Positions 43,641 through 55,676 of a stretch of DNA of 64,000 nt are shown piece by piece. Numbering within the stretch: the stretch's first letter is position 1; each line of letters starts with the position of its first letter. Position numbers and translations under genes: made by a program. The notes under the pieces are model-generated. The model made no database searches. It saw nothing but the letters and a program-made list of their open reading frames with translations, and was not told the origin of the DNA. This stretch comes from Pomphorhynchus laevis. Lineage: Eukaryota; Acanthocephala; Palaeacanthocephala; Echinorhynchida; Pomphorhynchidae. Location: positions 1 to 64,000 of the forward strand of contig WNNJ02000217.1 in assembly GCA_012934845.2 (NCBI GenBank), given 5' to 3'.

Positions 43641-43916
43641 CTGGCAAGAAACCTAGTCTAACTTAAAGTTGTATAAGTATAAATTTTATATAATTATTTG
43701 AATCGCCAACTTATGGTATTTAATTGATTAAAATATTTAAAATATTTAATTTATATTAAAATATAAATTATGTTTTGGTTCCAATATGTGAATTGTCAAA
43801 TTCGCATCAAGTAAAATTGCATTTTAAATTGTTCATAAATTGCACCTTAAAACGAACTTTATAATTAAAAGATTTTAAATATTTGATTATGATGGTTACT
43901 TTTTCTTTGTTGAATT

Positions 43917-44095
43917 TTGGAAGCAGGATCAAAAAGTAAAACTTTTAATTATTATATTTCGCTAACTTCTGTTAGCATCATCAGAAAAATATATCATCAG
44001 TGTTTTTCTGATGAATCTAACAAAAATTTGAGAAATATTAAAAATAAATGTTTTATTTTTTGATCCTGCTTCCAAAATTCAATAAACAAAAATTG
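43917..44095. mobile_element. Fold-back element, diverged relative
   Basis: Outer arms TTTTGGAAGCAGGATCAAAA and complement (to 44092). The - strand of the left arm (43956-43984) has CTGATGA, GCTAAC, AGAA, GTTAGC, GAAAT, a perfect hammerhead core with stem II. The right arm has decayed. Confidence 0.7.
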
Positions 44096-47000
44096 ATCAT
44101 CAAAAAGTTGCATAAATATAAACTAGATATTTAAAGGTGAAAAGGCGTCAGGCTCTCTGTAAATACCATCAAAGCCGGTGGAGCTTACATTTCCTCCACA
44201 CAACGATATGAAGCTAACCGATTGCATACCGTCGTGTCCGAAAGAAAACGATTTTCATTTCAATCAACAAAATTTGGTAATACCCAGTATTACCAAATTA
44301 TTACCAAATTTGCTGATGATCGTAGAGAAGTGCTTATGAAAATAATTTAATCATGACTGCAAGAATATAGAGTACAAATAACCTGAGAAAAATAAGCAGC
44401 GTTCATGCATGGCCGTAGATGTTCTGATCATATACTGATCAGTTGGCGATTGCTTCGCAAACCGATAAAAGAAAAAATACAACTGTATTTGTATTTTGTA
44501 AATTGTAATCAACTCACCATTTTCTGCATCAAAAACTTTAATTTTGCATTCAATTGTATAAAATGGTTTGCATTCTGGAAACCTTTGAAGGGTGAGAACA
44601 TTCCACCCAAAATTATATCCATCATTCGAGCAACTTAAGACGGTTTAACTAGCCAGGTTGTCTGAATTGTAATTTTACATTCATCAATTTAATAAAAAAA
44701 TTAAAACTATTTGATTTCACAATAATTGTAATTTTGAAACTATCGCACCAAAATAGAACTGGCCTAAACCTTTGTGACTTTTGGTCGGCACTGTTTCAAT
44801 AAAATGATGGTTACGAAACATAATATGAATTTGGAAGGATTAATGATACTGGAAATTAGAAATAATCTTTGCTGATGTCTTATAAATCGTTTATACGCAC
44901 TAATGCAAACTAAACATAGATGAAAGAGAACAAATACAATTGGAATTAAAAGCTATTTATTTTCGAATTCTATCCATATTTGTAATAACAATAAGGTTTG
45001 ATAAGTTGCCACAAAAATAATAAAATAAAATTAAAATATATATATCGCCTAAATACCTGATAATATCACAATATCCGGCTGAATTACCGAAATCCGGGTT
45101 TTAATAAGGACTCTCAAATCCGATATTCTGGATGGATCGTGAAAATTAGACAAGTGTGTATCGGTAAACTGAATGCAAATGATTTTGTTAGATTTACAAA
45201 CGAAACATTAAAATAGTAGATTTTTCAAGAGAAAATGTAGAAATACGGAAAATTTTAGATCAAAATATAAATTTATTATTGAAAACTTGTAATTTACAAA
45301 TATCAGAATATATAAAACGATCAACTTTAATTCTGAAGATGTATAATTGAGTCGAACAGGTTTGTGCGTGTGCATAATGCTATTACGATGATTTGAAGCA
45401 GAAATCATATGACCGAATGATCCTTACTGATCATTTGTCTATTTAAATAGCACTTGGCTATTATAAGCAATACAAAAATCGTTTCAGTACTTTAAATCTC
45501 ATAAACAAGTAGTCGATAAGTTAATTAGGGCAATGATGTATTAATTGTTAACTAACAGAGCTAAATTTTCTTTTAAAGGCATTTAATTATCGCAATATGA
45601 ACATTAAACGTCCATTCCGAGATACGAAATAAAGATTGCAAATATGTATAATTGATATCGCTTACGTAGGGCAAAATTTCTTTAGTTGATTTGTAAGAGT
45701 TCCTTAATCTCCATAAAAATCTCATGGCAAATAAATTTGGCAGCATAGGGCTGCTTAAACATCTGTACAGTAAAAACTCTCCTCTATAGTCAATTACGGT
45801 GTTGTAAAATATTAGGGACTACCATTAAACGTATTTGTTCTTACTAAGGGTATTTTATAGCTACCGAAGAATGTGGTTAGACCGATAATAACACACGTGC
45901 CTTTATTAAAATCTATATTTTTAACTTTTAAAATCCGTAATATATTATTAATCCATAATAATATATTTGATATCTAAATCAATATTTTTTACTCGATATT
46001 TAATTATTTCTTACTCGATATTTCGTGGATATTTATCTTAGAAATAGCGAACAGTAAAATACATTGTGAATAATTATTTAAATTGAAATTTACAATTCAA
46101 ATATTGTATTTTCATAATATAACAACTCTGTATTTTTCTAAACTTGAACATATTTTTAAAACACTAAATATGATATTAAAACTGATTATATGAATTTGTT
46201 CTATAAAGATCTAAATATGTAGTAAATTAAACGATAACATAGTGTAATATTTGAAAGATAGTCATCTCAATACGTTACACATAATAAATATAATAAATTA
46301 GATTTTATAAATCTAATAATTTGATTATTAGAGGTTTATTACATGCTCGAGGTTTGAACGGGGTTCAAACCTTGAGCATGCACTCTCTCTTGACTTCTCT
46401 GTAAACACACGTCAAAGTCACAAGGTCACGTTGTCGAAAGACGTAGGGGCACCCGATGATGAAGCGGGTTCACTCTTCAGTAATATTAGATAATATTAAT
46501 AATATTAATAATATTATAATGTTATAATAATATTATTTTATATTAGATTTATTTTATAATAAATAATAAATATTATTGTCGATACAATAACAGGGTAGTT
46601 TTAATAATAAAGAGTTATTTTGAACCCTAAAATGCATTCAGGCTGCGAAAACTTTTGAGCATACTTTGATGGAGTACATTTTTATTGATTCATTTTTGAT
46701 TCATAGCATTCTTCTGATTTATTCCTGTTGTTGATTTGCGTAAACCGTTAAGTGATATTAATCTTCCGGAGACTCATTTTTGGAACTTTCCATTAAAACA
46801 CATGAACCAAAGATAAGCATTTTTCTCTATAAAGTACGCACATACGTAATCCCTCGAGTATGTAAATGTATTTTTATGCTACATAGTTTATCGTGATATT
46901 CATTAATAGATAATACTCGCCATATTAGTGGTCGTTTGTCCCAATTCGGGTATCTCAATTTATTTTTAATATATGCTGGAGAACTTTTGCTTTGCAATTT

Positions 47001-47149
47001 ATTGTGTTTTCCATAAACTTTAGTTTCAAAAAAACGTTAAAGCTTGAACACATAAATTTAATCAGGTTCTAGTCTTGTATGATCGTAATCGCCGTTAATG
47101 GTTTTACATAAAATAATAAAATAACAAGATAGTATGCATAAAGTACTGT
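44096..47149. other. Long AT-rich stretch without a confident gene
   Basis: 44142-44350 (+) is open for about 66 codons with unusual, coding-like composition (RLSVNTIKAGGAYISSTQRY, HTVVSERKRFSFQSTKFGN) but has no ATG and I do not recognise it; possibly a remnant of a processed gene. A hairpin GCTCGAGGTTTGAAC / GTTCAAACCTTGAGC lies at 46343-46376. The rest holds nothing I can support. Confidence 0.35.
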
Positions 47150-47650
47150 ATCGATGTTCAGGGTTTGTTCTTTTAGTCGCCCTAAGAAAAGCTAAAAAAC
47201 GGGGCTTAATAGGGCGCCTTGCAATGCACCTCTATCAACCGAATAAAATACACAATTAAAATCTATAAAAATAGCGTACAATGAGCATTGGTTAGAAAAT
47301 TGTTCGTATACTCGGTTTCGTACCACTAATATCGCCTGCATAATCAATTGACTTTGTCGATCTTAAACTGATCACGTTGTAAAATCTATGCATGATGTAT
47401 TGCTGATGTATAAGACATCATATACGTCAATAGATTATAGCAATAATTTAGAAGATACATCCCTCTGTATGGTTGCACAAAATCATCCATATCTTCCCTT
47501 TAATAATAAGTAATAACTAATATCGCGTGCATAATCGATTAACTTCGTCGATCCTAAACTGATCACGTTGTAAAATCTATTCAAGATGTATTGCTGATGT
47601 ATAAGTCATCATATACATCAATAGCTTATAGCAATGATTTAGACGATAAA
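47150..47650 (-). mobile_element. Possible LINE RT remnant with internal duplication
   Basis: The - strand frames give FIDFNCVFYSVDR and GALQGALLSPVF, resembling RT motifs A and B of RTE-type LINEs, in a heavily decayed state. CTGATCACGTTGTAAAATCTAT with its surroundings occurs twice, at about 47330-47460 and 47522-47650, about 192 bp apart. Confidence 0.35.
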
Positions 47651-48306
47651 TCCCTAACTGTGATGATAATAAGAGGACTAATTTTCAAACCTAAAAGAAC
47701 AATAATTTTTTACCAAACGATATGTTCAAGTCTTAAAAGCTGCGGCTATGATTTCCTAAGCAAAATCAAGAGTTAAATCTCAAATCGACAGTTAAAACGC
47801 GTTATATTTACAGCAATGCCTAAACATATTATTATATAAATCGAAAAGCAATATTTTTTGTTGTCTACAACATCTCTAAATATAAAATTTTTGACAATAT
47901 CATTGTTCTCATTATGATTATCTTTGAACATTTTCTTGGTGAACGACTAAAATTCGATAATTTTTTGTTCTTAAAATTTTGATATTTGTTCGATGGCAAT
48001 TACTTTTAGTTTGGATCTTTATTAATTCTTAGTACCTTATTAATTTCAGCTTTAGTACTGATGCTTTCGGTGAGAACTGTTGCAAAAATATTTGGATTAT
48101 TTGATAAGTCTGTTTTATTCCAAAATAAAAAAGTCAGGCTTAAATGACCTCAATTGCTGATGCCTTTATCTTCTAAAATCATATTTTGCCCTAAAAATGA
48201 TAGCAGCTGTTAAACGCTAACTTGATATATTTTGTTAGGTATAAACTTTATTCCAAATAAGTTGCAATAATAAAAATATGATACAAATAAGTACATTAAT
48301 TTTTTA
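47651..48306. other. No gene seen
   Basis: A/T-rich sequence without recognisable exon or repeat. Confidence 0.4.
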
Positions 48307-48321
48307 CATACCTGAATAAAA

Positions 48322-48401
48322 ACGACAGGCTTATCCTGATCAGCATGACGAGCGCAAATTTGTTTAATATCTTGCAGAATCAATACGATAACTGTAAGAA
48401 A
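48322..48401 (-). CDS. Possible internal exon of an unassigned gene
   Basis: On the - strand a TTTCTTACAG acceptor precedes IVLILQDIKQICARHADQDK and PVVFIQ, followed by a strong GTATGT donor. Both splice sites and the varied amino-acid content look genuine in this A/T-rich context. I do not recognise the protein. The frame at 49001-49225 on the same strand could be an upstream exon of the same gene. Borders are uncertain by a few bases. Confidence 0.35.
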
Positions 48402-48416
48402 CATCATTACATTCAT

Positions 48417-49000
48417 AAGATCGTGCTACTACTATAGCATTTATATCTGAAACTCAAACGACTACTAGTTAAGAATGGTTATAAATGATCAACAAATATA
48501 AAAAATAGCAAAACGATTAATAAATTTTTAATACATACAAAATACATGTAGAGGGATATAACATAAATCACAGTAATCAGTTCCTGTGTATTTTTAGATT
48601 TGTTGAAGATATGTATTAAGTCGAAACTTTTAATAAGTTTGATCAAGTTTAATTATTACATAAATTATAATATGTTTATAAATGCATAAATCAAAATATC
48701 AAAGGAGGATTTAGCAAATGAATCCAGTATCCAAGAAAACCGTTTGGAAATAATTTTGGCCCATCTGTGAGAGAGATACTCTCTACTGCTAAATGCAGAT
48801 CATCTTAAACATATTGAATGTTACTAACATGGCATCGAATAACTATAGTTATTAGACTATAGACTATCCACTTAAACGTATATTTTCAACAAGAAACAAA
48901 AAGAGCGAAATTAATATTTTAATATAACGCCATAGCGGATAAGCGTATGCCCATTAATTATATAATTTGAATTACTAGTCGAAAATTCGCAGTTGTGGGT
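48417..49000. other. No gene seen
   Basis: A/T-rich, no supported feature. Confidence 0.4.
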
Positions 49001-49225
49001 CTAATAATTCAATAATATGCACCACTTTATATCAGAGCTGTCTAAAATTCGCTCTCTGAACCAGTCGTATAGATCATGTCCTGTTGAGGAGATACAGATA
49101 TGACGAAATGGCTTTTTTAAGTTAATTTCTTTTGCCACATTTGCATGTGATATGTAGGATAATTCCGTTGCATATTTCTTCCGGCTTCGTACAACAAATA
49201 TTGTATTTGTTTGTTTACACAACAA
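49001..49225 (-). CDS. Possible exon, unknown protein
   Basis: The - strand frame reads TNTIFVVRSRKKYATELSYI, then HANVAKEINLKKPFRHICIS and TGHDLYDWFRERILDSS. The Trp, His, Arg and Asp content is unlike the random frames around it. It may be one exon of a gene continuing at 48322-48401. No domain recognised; splice borders not determined. Confidence 0.3.
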   Translation of the reverse strand: MLCKQTNTIFVVRSRKKYATELSYISHANVAKEINLKKPFRHICISSTGHDLYDWFRERILDSSDIKWCILLNY

Positions 49226-51744
49226 ACAAATTATTGATCGATATTTGTAGATTTCATTAAAACATTAAAGGAGTTTGGTGTTTTAAAATATAAAACTTTT
49301 ATTTTATGAAATATAGAGTATAAGGTTTGATGTTTAGGTTCACACAGTGCTTAACTGAGTAAAATACGTTTCATTAAGTTATTAGACGTTTGAATTAAAA
49401 AATATTTTCTAATTTTAAAAAAATTAGAAAATTTAAATTTAATGTTTTACTCATTTATTTAAACATTTTTTTTCAACATAAAATAACATAGTTATTACAT
49501 AGTTCTACATAATTACATCCCTAATTGATTTACCACTATAAAATTGAATTATGTAATTGAAGAGAATGTATTTTTAAGTTGTTGCTTTAAGTTGCCTTCT
49601 TAAATGATCTACTATCAATAAAGCCATTTTTGTTGTCGTCCTATTTGAAACTTTGTTAAATTACTTACGTCGTTTTAGAAATAAAGGGTTAGAAGCCAAC
49701 TTTAAATCCAAAAATCTGAAGACAACTTCCAAGAGTTAAAGTTGTAAAATTTTAATCATTAACAATCTCCCTTACTTTACATCAGTTAATAGATGTGGAA
49801 TTCTATATTTGAATTACGGAATAATTGCGTAAAGTCACGCAATTATTCCGCGTAGAAATTGAAAACAAAAATACTGGTGACTCAAAGAGAGCTTGTATGA
49901 TGAACAAGCATAACACAATAAAGTCAGAAAAATATCTACAGCATAAGATTTATCGTCTCAAATCGTAGGAACATTTTTAATCATCTGAATACAATTGATT
50001 CGATTATAAATAGGAAATAGATTTCTCATTATAAAATTACAATTACATTTACTTCAAAGCTACATTCGACAAATTAAAATTATTTTAACTGAATAACTAT
50101 AAAAACCGTTTTTTTTGTGATGAATTAAATGGTATAAACATATATTTATTTGTAAATATTTAAAAATAAATATAAATTTTAATATCTTTAATATTTTAAA
50201 CTAAATATTTTAATATTTAATTTAGATTTTTTAAAAGTCAATTTTTTTTTATTTTTAATCATTACAAGAAACAAATTATCTATCTAATTAAATAACTAAA
50301 TATATAACGATCATCATCAGCGTCGCGGATGTAAGTAGAGAGTGAAAAATTAAATATTATTATTTTTTATTTAAAACTAAATATTTTTAATACTTAATTT
50401 AGATCTAATATTTTTATATAATTAAAATAAATATTTCAAATTTAAATAAGACTTTTAAATAAAAAATTTAAAGTTTTATAATCAAGTGGATAGTCTTTGA
50501 AGCAAAATTAACAAGTAAGCGTTAAATCAGCATCAATAAATTAATATTTTTCAAAGTATGCAGGGTTTTTAAACATTTTAAAGTAATTAAAATGTTTAAT
50601 ATTAACTGTAATGTTATATATTACGGTCTTCTAGTAATTGATTCAAAATTATCTCTGTATTTAATCTTATATTTTATGAACTTTGGTTGATAAAATAACA
50701 ATATTTTTAAATACGGTTCTTTAAATAAAGTTTATCAAACAGGAAACCTGTATTATCATCAAAATATCAAATTGTTGATTGTTTAATAGAAGAATCAATA
50801 GTTTCAATTAATGGATTTTCTTAATTTACAATAAGCATTCTTTCACTATTACAAAGAATGTTTCTGTATAGAATACTCCAAGACCACAATAAAATAGTAT
50901 AATTTTCTGTAGAATATCAGCTTTAGCTCTAAACCTATGTATGTAGAATATACATAAAAACACATAATGAATACCTCATTTAACAAAATAACGACGTATA
51001 AATATGTTCGATATGAACTAACTTAAATACACGTATATTTAAGCGGTATTCGCATTCAAAACTATTCAAATATTCAATATATACCTTTATAAAAATATCG
51101 GTTTATTCTCTTTTCAATTAAAACTTAAATTAAATGTTGCTGCTGATATTTTATGCTCCAAATATAAGACTCAAAATATATCTATAGCATTCATATTAAA
51201 ACTAATAGAACCTGAAAAATAAATATCTGGATTTTTTCCATTAAAAATAACAATTTATCTTGAAATTGTATATTTGGTTATAGGACATTAATGCTTCTAT
51301 TATTTGACGTTTAACTGAAATATCGATAAACTTCCTGTGCTTACTAAATTTCTAAAGCAGAAAGTAATGGATCGATTTCGCATTTTTATGCAACGAATTA
51401 AGAATATAGAAACTGAAAATGGTAAGAATATTATTAGGTAAATACCAGCATTTTAAAATACTTAAATTGTCAGTGATTATACGCACGGATAGGACACAAA
51501 TCAATTTTACATTCTCGCATTTATTATCAATTACATTCTTGATGTAAATTGATGATACACATAAACTTTGTTGGTGAATACCATTATTTCAATACTTTTT
51601 CTGGTCAGGATATGTTAATAGATTAATAAATAAAGTATGTCGTGAATGAACACAAAAGAAATAATTGAAAATAAACCAAAAGGCATTTAATAAAAAATGT
51701 AGACATGAAACTTAAAATTAACAGAATATTAAACTTGAAAAGTA
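49226..51744. other. 2.5 kb AT-rich stretch, no gene seen
   Basis: Mostly A/T filler with AAATATTTTTAAT-type low-complexity tracts (50150-50480). No exon or known element recognised. Confidence 0.45.
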
Positions 51745-52200
51745 TTATGGATTACACTGAGATGTACCACAACTGATAACTCTATATGCTCGCCATTCAT
51801 CAAGTTTGCTTTTTACGGTCGATAATAAAGTGTCCTGCTTGGACACTCTCTCACGTAGTTGTTTAACTTCTTCTAATAGCACATACTCCGGATGTTTTTG
51901 CATCACATCTACTTTCAGAGCTAATATCTGTCTGTTCAGAGATCGCATTGAATCGATCAGTAATTCACATTGCAATTCAACCTCTTTCTTCCAGATTTCT
52001 GGACTTACTGCTGAAAGACGATCCGATGCACATATAATCAAACGCACAAGATTTCTAATACTTTGTATATATTCTTGGAATGGCTTATCCAATGAAATAC
52101 CCGAATCCATCTGAAATTTACTGGCATCCTTATTTACATAAAACTTAGTTAGAATACTTTTATACATAACAGCTATGATCATGTATATAGTTTCTGGCAA
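51745..52200 (-). CDS. Coiled-coil protein, possibly Mediator subunit 28
   Basis: 151-codon open frame. After a hydrophobic or intronic start (MIIAVMYKSILTKFYVNK) it becomes a soluble helical protein: FQEYIQSIRNLVRLIICASD, KKEVELQCELLIDSMRSLN, then PEYVLLEEVKQLRERVSKQD and LLSTVKSKLDEWRAY. The last part follows the heptad pattern and spacing of MED28 (P.YxLxxxxxxL......KxxLLxxxxxxLxEWxA), and the total length is near that of MED28. If correct it is part of the Mediator head module that links regulators to RNA polymerase II in the nucleus. The match rests on memory and short identities. Other small coiled-coil proteins would look similar. The first 15-20 codons may be intron, with the true start upstream. 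Confidence 0.5.
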   Translation of the reverse strand: MPETIYMIIAVMYKSILTKFYVNKDASKFQMDSGISLDKPFQEYIQSIRNLVRLIICASDRLSAVSPEIWKKEVELQCELLIDSMRSLNRQILALKVDVMQKHPEYVLLEEVKQLRERVSKQDTLLSTVKSKLDEWRAYRVISCGTSQCNP

Positions 52201-52641
52201 TATAAAAATAGATAATAGACATTACAATAATTTAAAATAATTTATCGGTTAATTTAAATAATGGAATGATGAAATTCCGTTTAGTGAGATGTGAAATAGA
52301 AGGAATAACAAGGTGATAAGTGTTGGATTATGAATGAAATTAACAAGAATTATGAAAGAAATTAAAATATAGAAATTACAGCAAGATGATATAATTGTCT
52401 ACAAGTTTATAAAAGCAAGGTTGATATCTAAGCAAAGACGTTGGATTATAAAATTGGAGTATATTAAAAATAAAATCATAATATTAATTTTGTTGTTAAT
52501 ACATATATTTATTCTAATACAAAGTGGAATTCTTATTGCCTTAGCGAGCGACGATCAAGTTAATTCATCATTTAGAGATTTAATTATATAAAATGGCATT
52601 TAATTGTAAAAGTAAAATCGTCGGAATTTTCATTAGATTTA
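52201..52641. other. No gene seen
   Basis: A/T-rich region upstream of the MED28-like frame; presumably holds its promoter or first exon, not identifiable. Confidence 0.35.
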
Positions 52642-52802
52642 GTAAAATCTTTATGGAACGAAGAAAAGTATTTTTATTTAATAGGAAACTATTAAACTAG
52701 TTTCCTGACGATGATAGCAGTAGCTATTGAAATATCGGACATTAACGCTTTGTTGTATTAAATAAAAATTCTTTTTTTCGTTCCATAAAGATTTTACTAA
52801 CA
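52642..52802 (+). mobile_element. Fold-back element with hammerhead-like core
   Basis: Ends AGTAAAATCTTTATGGAACG and its complement (to 52799) with further inner pairing. 52705-52734 reads CTGACGA, GATAGC, AGTA, GCTATT, GAAAT: hammerhead core strands with a 6-bp stem II ending in one G.U pair. Confidence 0.65.
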
Positions 52803-53223
52803 ATTTTTATTCGATAAGCGAACAAATTTATCCAGATGTCCTCAGTCTCAATAAGACCAATATTTATGATAAAGAAGGGATATATCTAGATATGAAGATG
52901 TAAATTTACACCAACATTCATTTATATCGTAAAGATGACATATTTAAATTTACAAGAAACATATTTTTGCATGAGCATTCATGCATACCATATAATATAA
53001 AATATAATACATTAAATAATGAAATTTTAAGAATTGCAACAATATGTAATGATATTGGCTTTCTTCAAAATCATTTAAATAATTTAATAGATACATATTT
53101 TAAACTAGGTTACTATAAAAATAACATCAAACAGAAAATAGTAAAATATATAAATCAACACAATAATATTAAGAATAATTACAACAAAAAATTAAATTAC
53201 AAACAATTACTAAAGTTGCCATG
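52803..53223 (+). mobile_element. PLE-A RT C-terminal fragment
   Basis: Starts in the middle of the RT (LNKTNIYDKEGIYLDMK), continues with IFLHEHSCIPYNIKYN and ICNDIGFLQNHLNNL and ends after KIVKYINQHNNIKNN. It begins exactly at the right arm of the preceding fold-back element and ends at another related arm, so the fragment is sandwiched between two such elements. Confidence 0.8.
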
Positions 53224-53345
53224 ACAACTTTAGTAATTTTTTGTAGTTTCTTGACGATGATGGCAATAGCTATTGAAATATCGGACATTAACGTCTTGTT
53301 GTATTAAATAAAAATACTTTTCTTCGTTCCATAAAGATTTTATTT
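53224..53345 (+). mobile_element. Half copy of the fold-back element
   Basis: TTGACGATGATGGCAATAGC with TATTGAAATATCGGACATTA, then CTTCGTTCCATAAAGATTTT, matches the right part of the element at 52642-52802. The core has TTGACGA in place of CTGACGA, so it is likely inactive. Confidence 0.6.
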
Positions 53346-53440
53346 AAAAACGAAAAAAATGGATATTTTCAAAAATTAGATTTAGTGATCCCACATTCAT
53401 GTAATTTTAAGTGTATGTTACGAAAATAATTTGATTTTTT

Positions 53441-53869
53441 TTGGGAAATTTTCCATCATACTTTGACGGGAAACCTCATTTCAAATCCGCTTTCAGCTAT
53501 AATCATTCCACAGAAATCGCCTGCATAAAAGTTTACAACAATCTACTCATTTTACGTGACAAGGCTCTATACAGTGTTCTTATCAATATGAGGCTTATTC
53601 TCTTGCAACGATGTACGCAACTTCATAAGAAACTTCCGACATTAGAAGCTCCACCATGTACATTATTGAAGCGGATCAGTAACTTGAATGCTCGCAAACT
53701 GTTATTGGCAAGTTATGCATTGCACTTTGATTATACCTTTCTCAACAACCAGTGTGAAATCGTACTATACAAATTCGCCTTTCCTTCTTCTTTTACTGCT
53801 AGACGTCATGATGAGATGAACAATCTGATGAAATATCAATATGAGAGAAAAATCTTTCATTTCATTTGA
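53441..53869 (+). CDS. Open frame of unknown function
   Basis: 142 codons, ending in TGA. It reads FDGKPHFKSAFSYNHSTEIA, RDKALYSVLINMRLILLQRC, LHKKLPTLEAPPCTLLKRIS, LLASYALHFDYTFLNNQCEI and FAFPSSFTARRHDEMNNLMK. Composition (Cys, His, Pro, Arg) is coding-like and unlike the A/T-rich flanks. There is no signal peptide, and no domain or transposable-element motif is recognised. The start is uncertain: no good ATG at the beginning, so it may be an exon (an AG lies nowhere close in T-rich context) or a decayed insertion. Confidence 0.4.
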   Translation: MGNFPSYFDGKPHFKSAFSYNHSTEIACIKVYNNLLILRDKALYSVLINMRLILLQRCTQLHKKLPTLEAPPCTLLKRISNLNARKLLLASYALHFDYTFLNNQCEIVLYKFAFPSSFTARRHDEMNNLMKYQYERKIFHFI

Positions 53870-55440
53870 ATGTTTTACCGAGTAGAATGTTTGTGACTCA
53901 CAAAAACTCCTTCCGTAACCCATCTGGTGGATAATGAGCCATATGTTAAGAAACCCTGATTTATATTATATTTAAAGAAAAAGCTTATTTAAAAACTATG
54001 CAATTTTACATCAAATGATTTTGTTAATGATTTGTTTGTTAATGGCGATGATTTTTGTCTTTTAGTCATAAAAATAAATTAGAGATGGTTAACTTTGAAG
54101 GATGTGACAATTATAACATTCGTAAAGTGTAAATCTACCACAAATATTACCGTGAACATAAAATCTTTAACTTTGAAATGTAAAAAAGTTTAAAGACCAA
54201 TACCAACCATAAAAATATTAACTGTGAAATGCTTGTATTATCATGTTTTTCAAAGTTTTAATAAGTGATGTACAAATTAAAGTTACAGTTTACCATATTT
54301 CCAGTCAGTCATATTTATGATTGTTCAGTAAATTATGATTAAATATTTTTTTACGTAATAATATTAATTTCTTAATAAACAATATTTAATTTTTTCTTAA
54401 TATTATGAAATTAATTAAATAAATTACGACTTGGTTGCCAGTGTACTACTAAAACGGATCAGTTATATCTGCATTCATAATAAAAATATTTGACATTATT
54501 GAACACTGCTGACATTATCGAAGCGGAAAAACGTCTATAAAATATTAATTTTTAATTCTAAATAACTCACCAGATACGTTTGTTCCATATATAACAAAAA
54601 ATCGGAATTTTAAATACGAAAAGCTTTAATACGATAAAATAAAGTTTTTATACTTTTAATTTGCACATTTGTAAAAATAATATTAACATAAAATGTATAA
54701 ATTACATAAATATAATATAAATAATAAATATTAATATTATTAAAAACTAATAAAATTTTAATATAATAATTAAATATTATTAATTTTTCACATGAAAATT
54801 AATAATAAAATTAATTAAATTACCCGCAAACAGGTCTTACAAAAACTTTAGTTACAATTCTTATCGCCGATTAATTATTTTGATAATTAATTCTTTATTA
54901 TTCAAATATTGTGATTTTTTTATTAAAAATGTCATTTTGTAGTAAAATTATATTACCCGCAAACAGGTCTTACAAAAAATGTCAGTAACGCTAAAATAAT
55001 TTCAGATGCTTGTGTTATCTCATAAAATCTATTTTCTTAAGCTATGACATTGTTTATAGCCTTGACGTTCTTATCGTCATAGAAACTACTTTTAAAAGAG
55101 TGAAATAAAATTCATTCTTCGTGATTTGCATTCTTCTTTATTTTCATTTTTCGTGATTTGCATTCTTCGTGATTAGTTAAATACATTATTTGATGAATGC
55201 ATTCTTCATTGAAATGAATAATAATAAAATATTATTAATATAATAATTTAAATTGTTGCATTATTAGTTTATTTATTATATAAAACGCATTTCCTCAAAA
55301 AGATAAAAATATTCTATTGTAATAATACATTTATGTACATAGCTCTAAATGTTATGATCAACATAATCCAATATAATCGCATACTTTTAATAATATTTGA
55401 TATTTTCTGGAACCAAAGTACCAGAAAATTAGTACCCAGA
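53870..55440. other. AT-rich, no gene seen
   Basis: CCGCAAACAGGTCTTACAAAAA occurs at 54825 and 54958, and TTCTTCGTGATTTGCATTCTTC-type repeats at 55115-55170. Nothing coding is supported. Confidence 0.45.
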
Positions 55441-55676
55441 CTTCTAAATATGTTAATATTTTGAAATCATTTAAATAATTGAATAGATGCATGTTTTAAA
55501 GGTTACTTTAGAAAAATTCTTTAATAAATACAAATATGTATTTAAATCATTAATATTTTGAATAGTTCGCAATGCGATTTGTAAAAAATTTAACCGATTG
55601 ATGATCCAATCGAGAAAATAATATAAAATATAATACATTAAATAATGAAATTTTAAGAATTGCCATAATATGTAAT
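55441..55676 (+). mobile_element. PLE-A fragment, left part
   Basis: RT C-terminal coding pieces (AAATCATTTAAATAATTGAA, ATAATATAAAATATAATACA, TTTTAAGAATTGCCATAATA) in rearranged order. The piece ends at AATATGTAAT, where the tRNA-headed repeat is inserted. Confidence 0.7.

Noticed and set aside
44405-44638. 77-codon ORF
   Set aside because: No recognisable feature; hydrophobic A/T-rich composition typical of random frames here.
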